From positions 3,117,521-3,181,520 of the forward strand of contig NZ_CP144125.1 of the NCBI RefSeq assembly GCF_036429475.1: DNA of 64,000 bases, read 5' to 3'. The notes beneath the pieces were generated by a model, which was not told the origin of the DNA, made no database searches, and saw only the letters and a program-made list of their open reading frames with translations. A program made the position numbers and the translations under genes. Origin of the DNA: Halalkalicoccus sp. CGA53 (GTDB lineage: Archaea; Halobacteriota; Halobacteria; Halobacteriales; Halalkalicoccaceae). Numbering within the stretch: the stretch's first letter is position 1; every line of letters starts with the position of its first letter. Of the stretch, positions 16,696 through 24,517 are shown one piece after another.

Positions 16696-17916
16696 CTATC
16701 GATTGTTTTGAGTGATGAATTCTGAATCATCGATATATCTATCTTTGATCTCCAACATCCACTCTGGATTGAACGTCGTTTCGATTTGTTTAGCACGTCC
16801 TTCAGACCCCCTTGATTGGATCCACGTTTCTACTAACCCCATCGTCTCTAAATCAGTTACAATCTGACGGACAGCTCTTTCGCTGACTCGAGAGTTTTTA
16901 TCCACGATAATTCGATACGACTCGTAGAGTTTCCCTCCACTGACCGGCTGTACGATATCGCCGGAGACCGTCTCCGTCCACAAGGTCGCAGCAAGCAACA
17001 CCATAAAATGTTGAATGGGAAGCGAAAGTATATTTTCGAGTATATTTTCCTTTTCCGTCGACTCGAAATTCTCTTCGATACATTCTACAGTAATCTGATC
17101 GAGGTCACGCTCGTTCGCAGTCTCGCCAGCGTGACGGAATAGTGTAAGCGTCTTACGTACGTCACCCCATCGTGATGCTGCATTAATAAGTCCGTGAGCA
17201 CGAGCTTCTCTGGTGATCGCATCTTCGTGGAATGCTTGGTTGAGACGTGGCCCAACTATCATGGCCAACTCCTCGTGATCGTAGGGCGGGAAGAATACCG
17301 CTTCGTCGCTCATAGGGCTCTGGACACGACTGTCCAAACGGAGGTCGACCTCCAGAAGCTGGTTGCTGAGGAGCCAGCACGATATCTGGATGTCCCGTTC
17401 GAGTTTTCCCTCCCCACGGAGCAGCCGGTAGAAGAACTGGTTGGGGTCGTAGTTTGAGTCCTGCGTGACCTGATCGATCTCATCGAGCAGTAGGATCGTC
17501 CACTCGGGATACTCCTCAAGCGCCTCCCAGATCGCCGCAAATGCCCCATCTAGTCCTTTGTATGCCTCGACCTTCTCACCAACTATCTCGAAGAGAATTT
17601 CGTTAGCGGCGCTAAACAGCGTCTGACACTCCTTGAGGTTCACATACTCGGCGGCTACGGTATGGTTCCGCGCCGCGAACTCCCGACAGAGCCGTCGTGT
17701 GATCGCCGTCTTCCCCGTCCCCGGAGGACCGTGAATCGAAACCGTCGTCGGGAGATAGCCCTCGTGAACACCGCCGAGGATCCTCGCCAGCTGCCGTTCT
17801 TGCTCGTCGCGTGCTACGATCTCCTCGGGTTCCCGGAACGGATCAAGCGCACCCTTATCGGCGAAGACGCTGTCCGCGGGGGTTGTCTCGTCGAAGAGCT
17901 CGTCGTATTTTCCCAT
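16696..17916 (-). CDS. Orc1/Cdc6 family replication initiator
   Basis: A 406-residue AAA+ ATPase of the archaeal Orc1/Cdc6 family, which binds origin recognition boxes and loads the MCM helicase. The Walker A motif is GPPGTGKTA near residue 64 and the Walker B motif ILLLDEID near 142. The lid domain follows, and the C-terminal third holds a winged helix (SERAVRQIVTDLETMGLVET). Codon use is more AT-rich than the surrounding chromosome. It lies in a small accessory island rather than beside oriC1-type genes, so it is probably an orphan initiator of an integrated plasmid or provirus. Inverted repeats directly upstream could be its origin. Confidence 0.92.
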   Translation of the reverse strand: MGKYDELFDETTPADSVFADKGALDPFREPEEIVARDEQERQLARILGGVHEGYLPTTVSIHGPPGTGKTAITRRLCREFAARNHTVAAEYVNLKECQTLFSAANEILFEIVGEKVEAYKGLDGAFAAIWEALEEYPEWTILLLDEIDQVTQDSNYDPNQFFYRLLRGEGKLERDIQISCWLLSNQLLEVDLRLDSRVQSPMSDEAVFFPPYDHEELAMIVGPRLNQAFHEDAITREARAHGLINAASRWGDVRKTLTLFRHAGETANERDLDQITVECIEENFESTEKENILENILSLPIQHFMVLLAATLWTETVSGDIVQPVSGGKLYESYRIIVDKNSRVSERAVRQIVTDLETMGLVETWIQSRGSEGRAKQIETTFNPEWMLEIKDRYIDDSEFITQNNR

Positions 17917-18060
17917 GGGTTTGTTTTTCTCCGCTGTCCAGCGGAACTACGAGTGTATTATTTCTGGACCACAAAAACACATCGGTGGATTCGACGCCGA
18001 ATCATACGTATCAACCTCCAGCACAAGCCGTGATCTGGAGTAGTAATACTGATCGCCTTT
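17917..18060. promoter_or_regulatory. Candidate origin / promoter next to orc1/cdc6
   Basis: This AT-rich spacer abuts the orc1/cdc6 start. It contains TCCGCTG-TC-CAGCGGA (7-bp arms), GATTCG-ACGC-CGAATC (6-bp arms) and CTCCAG...CTGGAG (6-bp arms), plus the inverted pair GTCCAG/CTGGAC. Archaeal origins commonly lie beside an orc1/cdc6 gene and carry inverted recognition boxes. No copy of the classic G-rich haloarchaeal ORB is evident, so origin activity is only a suggestion. Confidence 0.4.
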
Positions 18061-18086
18061 CATAGAGCATGGATGAGGCGCCTCTC

Positions 18087-18185
18087 ACAGGAATCGTCGT
18101 AATCAACCGGATCTCTCGGGCGCACCTATCACCACGTCGTTCGATTCGCGATCGAGGAACTACGAGCTACTACGACGATCCCTAC
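18087..18185 (+). mobile_element. 100-bp inverted-end repeat, copy C (MITE-like)
   Basis: A more diverged 99-bp copy, in the same orientation as A and B. It begins ACAGGAATCGTCGTA and ends TACGACGATCCCTAC. The core keeps CAACCGGATCTCTCGGGCGC and the TTCGATTCGCGATCGAGGAA block of copy A. It marks the right edge of the accessory island. Confidence 0.75.
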
Positions 18186-18321
18186 GAGTTCGTCATCCGG
18201 GTGTTCGGAGCGCACGAACGAGAGTGCCGCGTCGGCCAGCTTCGAGTCGTCTGCCGGGACGAGGACGGAGTGTACCGAACTGCAGCGACGACGGGTCGGA
18301 TACGGTAGCCACGGTCCGGGC

Positions 18322-20382
18322 TCAGTCGAACCGGAGGAACTGTCGGTCGTACTCGGGGTCGCCCTCGCGCGGGTAGAGCATCACGAACGACTCGGGCGGG
18401 AGTTCGCGGAGCCTCCCCGGCAGGTTCCGGAGCTCGTTGTGCCAGCCGACCTCGCCCGGCCGCGAGGAGAGCACGGCGATCAGGTCGTCGGGCTCGGCCG
18501 CCTCGGAGAGCGTCGGGAGCAGCTCGCCCCAGCCGGCGAGCTGGCTGAACGTGGCGCTCGCCTCCGGCTCGACCAGCTCGAACAACTCGTCGTAGTTCTC
18601 CGGGTCGCCCTCAACGGTGAGGACGGTGAGCGAGACGCCGAGGCGGTCGGCGAGCTTTTTCACGAGGTGGACGGTCTCGAAGAAGCCCTCGTGGTGGTCG
18701 ATGCCGCTGGGAACGACGACGAACAGCCGTTTCGTCGTGTTGATCGGGTGGCCCAGCCGGGCGACCAGCACGGGGAGCCTGGTGGTGGCGAGCACCTGAT
18801 CGATGACGCCGCCGAACATCCGCTGGCTCATCGACCGGCCCGCGTCCCAGCCCATCAGGATCAGGTTCGCCTGCACCTCGAGCGCGCTCTGGACGATCCC
18901 CGAGGCGGGGTTGTGGTTGATCCGCGTCTGGGCGTCGACCGGCACCTCTGCCTCGCTGCCGACTGCCGTGATCCCCTCCAGTTTCTCCTGGGTCTCCGCG
19001 AGCACCGACTCGGTGGGCCCGCCCGCGTTCGGCCGGACGACCGTGAGCAGGTGGACCGGTTCGTCGCGCTCCTCGCCCTTGAGGACGAACGCGAACTCGA
19101 GCAGCCGCCGCTGGAGGTCGGCGTGCTGGGAGAGCGGCAGGAGGATCCGCGGGTCCATCGCCGCGCCGCCGCCGAACTCGACCTCCTGGCCGAGCGCGAG
19201 GCGCTGGCCGGCGCGTTCGGTCAGCCACGGGCTCACGACCGCCGTGACGAGCAGCATCAGCACCACGGCGTTCAACACCGCCTCGGTGAACAGCCCCTCC
19301 TCGAAGCCGATGAGCGTGATCGCGAGCGCGGCGGCGGCCTGGCCCGTTGAGAGCCCGAAGATCACGCCGCGTTCGTTCTTGTCGTAGCCCTGGATCCGAC
19401 TGACCGTCCAGGCGGCGACGTACTTCATCGCGATCATCACGGCGATGATCGTCGCGGCGACCTGGAGCGTCGCCAGCCCGTCGAGGATCACCCCGAAGTC
19501 GACGAGCATCCCGACGTGAACGAGGAAGAAGGGGATGAACAGCGCGTTCCCGACGAACTCGATCCTCGTTCTGAGGGTCCCACCGCCGGGGATCAGCCGG
19601 TTGAGCGCGAGGCCGGCGACGAACGCCCCGAGGATCGGTGCGATGTCGAGCAGTTCGGCGAGGCTCGCCGCGGCGAAGAAGAGCGCGACCACGAGCAGGA
19701 ACTCGAAGTAGCTCTCCTCGCTCGTGTTCTGGAAGAACCACCGGGCGAGCGGCGGCGCGAGGAACCAGGTGGCCGCGAAGAGGATCGCGATCGAGAGGAA
19801 GATCTCGGCGAAGAGGATGGGAGTGAGCCCGCCGTCGATCGCGCCGACGACGATCGCGAGCACGACCAGCGCGAGCGTGTCGGTGAAGAGGATCCCGCCG
19901 AACACCGCGGTGACCGCCGGGTTCTGTGTGATCCCGTACTGGTTGACGATCGGGTAGGCGAGCAGCGTGTGCGAGGCGAAGACCGCCGCGAGCAACAGCG
20001 CCGCCCAGAGGTCGAGGCCGAGGACGACCACGCCAGCCGCCGTCCCGACCGAGAGCGGGAGGAAGAAGCTCGTCAGGCCGAAGATCGCCGCGCCCTCCGG
20101 GTCCTCGGAGAACCCGCGGAGGTCGAGTTCGAGGCCCACCGTAAAGAGCAGGTAGATCAGCCCGACTTCGCCGAGGAGGACGATCGCGGAGCCGTGTTCG
20201 ACCAGACCGGTCCCGCCGGGGCCGAGCGCCGCGCCGAGGAGGACGACGCCGACGATGCCAGGCTGGCCGAGTCGCTTCACGACCAGCGGGCCGATCAGGA
20301 AGGCGGCGATCGCGAGCGTGAAGACGAAGACCGGCTCGTCGATCGGAATCTCGGGGACGGCGAGGAGAGCGGGGCGGGACAT
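18322..20382 (-). CDS. CPA2-family cation/proton antiporter with C-terminal UspA-like domains
   Basis: A 686-residue protein. Residues about 15-400 form a KefB/NapA-type antiporter of 12-13 helices that exchanges Na+ or K+ for H+. Family-typical segments include LGQPGIVGVVLLGAALGP near the start and ILGAFVAGLALNR in the middle. Residues about 410-686 hold two Usp-like domains (LILMGWDAGRSMSQRMFGG lies in the first). The start ATG at 20382 is followed by a short hydrophilic leader. The Usp fusion repeats the theme seen in the APC permeases and suggests nucleotide- or stress-dependent gating. Ion specificity cannot be read from sequence alone. Confidence 0.9.
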   Translation of the reverse strand: MSRPALLAVPEIPIDEPVFVFTLAIAAFLIGPLVVKRLGQPGIVGVVLLGAALGPGGTGLVEHGSAIVLLGEVGLIYLLFTVGLELDLRGFSEDPEGAAIFGLTSFFLPLSVGTAAGVVVLGLDLWAALLLAAVFASHTLLAYPIVNQYGITQNPAVTAVFGGILFTDTLALVVLAIVVGAIDGGLTPILFAEIFLSIAILFAATWFLAPPLARWFFQNTSEESYFEFLLVVALFFAAASLAELLDIAPILGAFVAGLALNRLIPGGGTLRTRIEFVGNALFIPFFLVHVGMLVDFGVILDGLATLQVAATIIAVMIAMKYVAAWTVSRIQGYDKNERGVIFGLSTGQAAAALAITLIGFEEGLFTEAVLNAVVLMLLVTAVVSPWLTERAGQRLALGQEVEFGGGAAMDPRILLPLSQHADLQRRLLEFAFVLKGEERDEPVHLLTVVRPNAGGPTESVLAETQEKLEGITAVGSEAEVPVDAQTRINHNPASGIVQSALEVQANLILMGWDAGRSMSQRMFGGVIDQVLATTRLPVLVARLGHPINTTKRLFVVVPSGIDHHEGFFETVHLVKKLADRLGVSLTVLTVEGDPENYDELFELVEPEASATFSQLAGWGELLPTLSEAAEPDDLIAVLSSRPGEVGWHNELRNLPGRLRELPPESFVMLYPREGDPEYDRQFLRFD

Positions 20383-20690
20383 GCGCTCTCAGTGGGGGGC
20401 GGATCGGGCCGATCGGGGTGTAATCGAAAGATCGTTACGTATCATGGTCGGTTTTCGGACGATCGTGTGGCTATCGGGCGTGGAGGAACGATTCGATTCG
20501 TGATCGTCCAGCGAGGTCCATAAGCCTATGGAAATCGTCGTCCCGGACCGTCACGCAGGTCCCCGTTCGCGGCGCTCGCGGCCGGCCGTCTCACACCGAA
20601 ACGCCCCCGGTCTCGGATGACCCTCGTTCGGGTCCCGAACCGTCCGAGTCGTAGCCGGGTCCGCTCGGCGTGCGGACCCCCTGGCCCGGG
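20383..20690. other. Intergenic region downstream of zinc-finger pair
   Basis: This 308-bp stretch holds the antiporter promoter side. Nothing else is evident. A 30-codon frame on the plus strand from 20528 looks incidental. Confidence 0.3.
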
Positions 20691-20897
20691 TCAGTGAGCC
20701 GCGGATCGGTCGGACGTTCCCCCGGGGCCCCCGGCACCGCCGAGGAGTTCGACCTCGTGGCCGGACCGTTCGGCACAGCTCTTCGTCCCGCCGACGGGTC
20801 GGATCTCGCCGTTGTCGGAGACGTAGACCGGGGCGATCCGTCCGCAGGTCCGACAGCGACCGACGTCCTTCGTCCGGCCCTCGTGGACCGACGTCAC
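20691..20897 (-). CDS. Small CxxC zinc-finger protein, 68 aa
   Basis: A 68-residue protein from a GTG at 20897, located 2 bp after the stop of the upstream zinc-finger gene. It contains CRTCG near residue 15 and a later single Cys (KSCAE near 40) followed by His. The last 15 residues are Gly/Ser-rich. It probably binds zinc. The tight spacing suggests translational coupling to the 54-residue gene. Function is unknown. Confidence 0.55.
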   Translation of the reverse strand: MTSVHEGRTKDVGRCRTCGRIAPVYVSDNGEIRPVGGTKSCAERSGHEVELLGGAGGPGGTSDRSAAH

Positions 20898-20899
20898 GG

Positions 20900-21064
20900 C
20901 TAGAGGCCCTCCCTCGTCGCGTGACCGTCCCCGACCGCGCCGCCTCGCTGGAGGGCTCGAGCGGTCTCACAGTGGAGACAGCCGTCGATCCGGTCGTCGT
21001 TGTCGCCGAACACCCGGGCGAACTCGGGGGTGACGAAGCGCTCGCAGGAGTTACAGAGGGGCAT
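20900..21064 (-). CDS. Haloarchaeal zinc-finger microprotein, 54 aa
   Basis: Reading from ATG 21064 to TAG 20900 gives a 54-residue protein with two CxxC pairs: CNSC at residues 4-7 and CLHC at 29-32. Between them lies VTPEFARVFGDNDD. This layout (CxxC, FARVFGD, then CxxC) matches a widespread haloarchaeal zinc-finger microprotein family. It is the first gene of a two-gene unit with the 68-residue zinc-finger protein. A regulatory or adaptor role is likely but undefined. Confidence 0.75.
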   Translation of the reverse strand: MPLCNSCERFVTPEFARVFGDNDDRIDGCLHCETARALQRGGAVGDGHATREGL

Positions 21065-21166
21065 CGTATCAGTAAACCGTACTTCCCGGTGAACCGGGGT
21101 AATCCCTTTGCCTGCAGATTCGGCTTCCGGGACCGGTGACTCGTCCCTCCCGAGTCGGGACGTCTC

Positions 21167-21252
21167 ACAGGGATCGTCGTAGCCAACCGTATCTCTCGGG
21201 CGTACAGGTCACCGATCTCTTCCGGTTCCCGGTCGATGTACGACGAGCCTCA
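21167..21252 (+). mobile_element. Inverted-end repeat, copy D (degenerate)
   Basis: A shortened, diverged copy of about 86 bp. The left end ACAGGGATCGTCGTAGCCAACCG is well kept and the core retains ATCTCTCGGGCG and GGTCACCG. The right end (GTACGACGAGCC) is degenerate. It lies just past the stop codon of the GYD-domain gene. Confidence 0.65.
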
Positions 21253-21265
21253 CCGACGGCCCCTC

Positions 21266-21550
21266 TCAGAAGTCGCCGACGAGGCCGGCGAACTCCTCGA
21301 CCGGGATGAGCTCGTTCGTCTCGGTCGTGAAACCGTAGCTGCCGATCGTGATGGCGGCCTGTGCCGCAGCGTCGCGGTCGGGCGCGTCGATGATGAGCAC
21401 GAAGTCCACGTCGCCGAGGACGGCGTAAGAGCGGACCACCTCCACCTCAAACTCCTCTAGCTTCTCGCGGAGGTCGCCCCAGAGCCCCGCGAGTTCCTGG
21501 GCGTTCTGGACGTGCTGATCGAGGTTCACCTGCACGAGGTACTCTGCCAT
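21266..21550 (-). CDS. GYD-domain protein
   Basis: A 94-residue soluble protein of the GYD family, a small ferredoxin-like-fold domain of unknown function common in bacteria and archaea. I start it at ATG 21550 (MAEYLVQVNLDQHVQ), where family homology begins; an upstream start at 21610 would add a low-complexity Ser/Gly stretch. The C-terminal part (FVLIIDAPDRDAAAQAAITI) has the typical strand-helix pattern. It is divergent from the TrkA-C-like pair. Confidence 0.8.
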   Translation of the reverse strand: MAEYLVQVNLDQHVQNAQELAGLWGDLREKLEEFEVEVVRSYAVLGDVDFVLIIDAPDRDAAAQAAITIGSYGFTTETNELIPVEEFAGLVGDF

Positions 21551-21671
21551 GGACGACGTAGACGACCCAGAGGTGAAGCCGCTTTCGGAGCCGGCGGGTC
21601 CCTCGGCCACCGGAGGCTTTCTATGGGGGTGAGAGCGATAGAACTAACCCGATCCGAGGGACACCGCGACC

Positions 21672-22781
21672 ATGCCCGACTCGCTTGCCGTCCAGATCCT
21701 CGTCGGGGTCTACGTCGGCGTGCTCACGGGGGTGTTGCCGGCGCTGGTCTCCTGGGCGCTCGGCTTCTCGTTCAGGTACGTCACGGGGGTGACGATACCG
21801 GGTCTCGCGGTCGTCGCGGTCGGTGCGGCGCTTGCGGGCGTCTCCGGCGGCCTCCTGGGACTGCTCGACCCCGAGATCGCGGAGACGCCCGTCGCGGTGA
21901 CCGCGGTGTTGATCGTGCTGATGGCGTCGCTCTGGGCGCACGATCAGGGCGACAAGACCGCCCAACAAGTCCCGAGACGGCTCACCCTCGCCACGATCAG
22001 GGATCGGACCCTACCGACGGAACTCGTCGAGCGCGTCGGCGGCTTCGGCGAGGTGAGCATCGAGGTGGAGACGATCGGGGAACACACCGAGGGAGCGCTC
22101 TCCGAGGAGCGCCGAGAGGCGATCGTCGGCGAACGGTTCCGGTTCCCGGCGGACCTGACCGTGGGCGAGATCGAGGGACGGCTGGCCGATCGCCTCGCGG
22201 CACTCCACGACCTCGCCGACGTCTCGGTCACGATCGACGGGCACGGACGGGCGAGCGTCCTCGCCGCACCCGCCGGCGCACGGCTCTCGCGCCGACTCGG
22301 GGAGGGCCAGCGCGCGGTCTCCGTGCGAACGCTCGTCCCGCCTGGGCTCGCCCGGGGCGACGAGGTCCGCGTCGGATCGGAGGGGCCCACCGCGACGGTC
22401 GTGAGCGATCCGGGACCCGAGGAGGACGGAGAGGAAGGGGTCGGCAGGGTCGCTCTGGGGGCCGATCGGTCGACGGCGCGGACGCTCCTCGACCGGGAGC
22501 GGGCCGACCTGCTGGTGCTCCCCCGTGGCGAACGGCCGGTCGAGAGGCTCGCGGCCGCGCTCGGACGGAACGGCGGCGCGATCGAGCGGGTCCGGGTGTC
22601 GGACGACGGACGCGGGGCCCGGATCGAGCGTGGCGTCGATGCCGGCGACCTCGCGGTGCTCGCGGTCCGACAGTCGGACGGCACCCTCCATCGGGAGATC
22701 GAACGGGTGGAGGCGGGCGAGGAGGCCTTCCTCGCCGGGAGGCGGGAGGCGCTGCGTTCGGTCCGGGGGGACGCCGAATGA
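21672..22781 (+). CDS. Membrane-anchored protein with TrkA-C-like domains
   Basis: A 369-residue protein. Residues 1-95 hold three hydrophobic segments. The cytosolic remainder contains TrkA-C/RCK_C-like folds; the clearest is at about 290-345 (ALGRNGGAIERVRVSDDGRGA, then VLAVRQSDG). A block FRFPADLTVGEIEGRLADRL near residue 160 reappears in altered form in the next gene. Haloarchaea encode such pairs near K+ transport genes, often simply named TrkA. Its stop overlaps the next start as ATGA, so the two are co-translated. A sensing or gating role for cation transport is inferred. Confidence 0.75.
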   Translation: MPDSLAVQILVGVYVGVLTGVLPALVSWALGFSFRYVTGVTIPGLAVVAVGAALAGVSGGLLGLLDPEIAETPVAVTAVLIVLMASLWAHDQGDKTAQQVPRRLTLATIRDRTLPTELVERVGGFGEVSIEVETIGEHTEGALSEERREAIVGERFRFPADLTVGEIEGRLADRLAALHDLADVSVTIDGHGRASVLAAPAGARLSRRLGEGQRAVSVRTLVPPGLARGDEVRVGSEGPTATVVSDPGPEEDGEEGVGRVALGADRSTARTLLDRERADLLVLPRGERPVERLAAALGRNGGAIERVRVSDDGRGARIERGVDAGDLAVLAVRQSDGTLHREIERVEAGEEAFLAGRREALRSVRGDAE

Positions 22782-23884
22782 GCGCGACCGTCGAGGCGAT
22801 CAGGCTGGTCGGCCTCGCGGCGCTCTCGGGCGTCGTCGCGGGCGGGGTCGCCGTCGGCTGGCGGTGGTACACGCGAGAGCGGCTCCCCGGACGGCTGGCG
22901 GTGCTCGTCGGGCTCTCGGCGGTCGCGCTCGTCCTCAACTCGGTCGTCGCGCTCTCGCAGTTCATCGACGTGGGGCCGGACCCGCTCTCTGTCACGCGCG
23001 CGCTGCTCACCGTGGCGACGTTCGTCGCCGCCGGGGGGACCGCGCTCGCCGGTCGGGGCCTCGGGGACCGGTTCGCGGAGAACTCGACGGCGCTCGTCGG
23101 CGCGCGCGCCGTCGACGGCGAGGTGAGCCCGCTGGTCACGACGGTCGGCCGGCTGATCACCGTCGACCTCCCCACGCCGGTCGAGGACGCCGAGGGGTAC
23201 GAACCGATCTCGGAGGACCGAAAGGCGGCGCTGGCGGGGAAGACCCTGCTCTTCCCGCGCGGTCTCACCGTCTCGGAGCTGGAGGGGCGCTTCGAGACAC
23301 GCCTGCGAGAGGACTACGGCGTCGGCTACACGGACGTCTCGATCGAGCCCGACGGTACGATCACGCATCTCGCGGTCGGGCGCCGCGCGTCGGGGCTGGG
23401 TGCCGGACTCCCGGGTGGGACGGTCGCGGTGGCGGTCCGCGCCGACCCCGCACCCGAGGCGGGGCCGGGCGACCGGGTCGCGCTCTGGACGGGGGACGGG
23501 GACCCGACGCGGCTCTGTACGGGAGAGGTGCGCAGCGTCTCCGGTGATGTGGTGAGCGTCGCAGTCAGGAGCGAGCGGGCCTCGGCGCTCGATCGGGAGA
23601 CGCACTACCGGCTGGTGACGCTGCCGAGACGCGAGCGGCCCGAACGGGAGCTCGCGACGCTGTTCGAGCGGGCGGGCTGGGGGGTCGACGTGGTGGAGGT
23701 CGGGGAGGGCCGCGAGGGGTGGTCGGTCGGAGCAATCGGGGGGAGCGTCGTCGCCGTCGAGTTCGACACCGGGGTCGAGCTGTCGCCGGGGCCCGACCGA
23801 CCGCTGGAAGCGGGCGAACGGCTGTACGTGATCGAGCGAACGGAGAGAAAGGAAGGGCGGTTGGGCGCGTTCAGGCCGCGATGA
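22778..23884 (+). CDS. Membrane-anchored protein with TrkA-C-like domains (paired paralogue)
   Basis: A 368-residue partner of the preceding gene, beginning at ATG 22778 in a 4-bp overlap. Residues about 5-105 carry three membrane segments. The soluble part repeats the paralogous block LLFPRGLTVSELEGRFETRL near residue 155 and ends in a TrkA-C-like module (LATLFERAGWGVDVVEVGEG, then AGERLYVIERTE). The two proteins look like an ancient duplication kept as an obligate pair, perhaps a heteromeric ligand-binding assembly. The last 14 bp overlap the convergent winged-helix gene. Confidence 0.75.
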   Translation: MSATVEAIRLVGLAALSGVVAGGVAVGWRWYTRERLPGRLAVLVGLSAVALVLNSVVALSQFIDVGPDPLSVTRALLTVATFVAAGGTALAGRGLGDRFAENSTALVGARAVDGEVSPLVTTVGRLITVDLPTPVEDAEGYEPISEDRKAALAGKTLLFPRGLTVSELEGRFETRLREDYGVGYTDVSIEPDGTITHLAVGRRASGLGAGLPGGTVAVAVRADPAPEAGPGDRVALWTGDGDPTRLCTGEVRSVSGDVVSVAVRSERASALDRETHYRLVTLPRRERPERELATLFERAGWGVDVVEVGEGREGWSVGAIGGSVVAVEFDTGVELSPGPDRPLEAGERLYVIERTERKEGRLGAFRPR

Positions 23885-24107
23885 ACGTCTCGCCCTCGCG
23901 CTCGACGAGGCCCTCCGCCGAGAGCGTGTCGAGGACCGGGTAGAGCGCGAGCTTCTTCATCCCGAGCGAGCGCTGGAGGTCGTCGATCGTCGCGTCGCCG
24001 GTGACGTCGAGGTAGAGGTAGACCAGCTTCGAGCCGGCGGAGTCGAGTTCGGCCGGGAGGTCGTCGATCGTCGGTTCGGTGTGGTGGTAGGACGCTGTGG
24101 CGCTCAT
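23871..24107 (-). CDS. Small winged-helix transcriptional regulator, 78 aa
   Basis: A 78-residue single winged-helix protein started at ATG 24107. Helices precede DATIDDLQRSLGMKKLALYPVLDTL (two helices of the DNA-binding motif) and a wing LVEREGETFIAA. The resemblance is to MarR/TrmB-type domains. A TATA-like GATAAAC (about 24136-24142) lies some 30 bp upstream. It is divergent from samp1 and may regulate it. The 3' end overlaps the convergent TrkA-C-like gene by 14 bp. Confidence 0.75.
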   Translation of the reverse strand: MSATASYHHTEPTIDDLPAELDSAGSKLVYLYLDVTGDATIDDLQRSLGMKKLALYPVLDTLSAEGLVEREGETFIAA

Positions 24108-24238
24108 GTCTACCCGAGAGGTGTCTGTCGTCCTTGATAAACCTGTCCCATATATCGGCGGTATAGATTCCATGTGTATAAGGGGCATATGGTGATGGTA
24201 AACACAACGCTCATTCGAGACGCTCGCCGAAGCCGACT

Positions 24239-24517
24239 ATGAACTGGAAGCTCTTCGCGGACCTCGCGGAGGCAGCGGGAGAGAAGGAGCTGCCGGTAGC
24301 AGCCGATCCCGGCGACACCGTGAGCGAAGCGCTCGACGCGCTCTTGGCGGACTACCCCGCGCTCGCCGAGCGCGTGCTCACCGAGGAGGGAGAGCTCGAA
24401 GAGCACATCAACCTGCTTCGCAACGGGCGGAACGTCCACACGGCGGAGGCTGGCCTCGAGACCGAACTGGAGGCGGGCGACGAACTCGCGCTCTTCCCTC
24501 CGGTCAGCGGCGGGTGA
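24239..24517 (+). CDS. samp1: Ubiquitin-like small archaeal modifier protein SAMP1 (MoaD-like)
   Basis: A 92-residue beta-grasp protein ending in the diglycine required for adenylation by the E1-like UbaA. It begins MNWKLFADLAEAAG and ends ELALFPPVSGG, matching the SAMP1 family of Haloferax. SAMP1 is conjugated to protein lysines and also supplies sulfur for molybdopterin synthesis. That second role fits the Mo/W enzymes elsewhere in the window. The gene is divergent from a winged-helix regulator and its 3' end overlaps the convergent GNAT gene by 14 bp. Confidence 0.93.
   Translation: MNWKLFADLAEAAGEKELPVAADPGDTVSEALDALLADYPALAERVLTEEGELEEHINLLRNGRNVHTAEAGLETELEAGDELALFPPVSGG

Noticed and set aside
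20551-21186. A 211-codon minus-strand frame covering the zinc-finger pair
   Set aside because: It overlaps the two well-patterned CxxC proteins in another phase and has Arg/Gly/Pro shadow composition.
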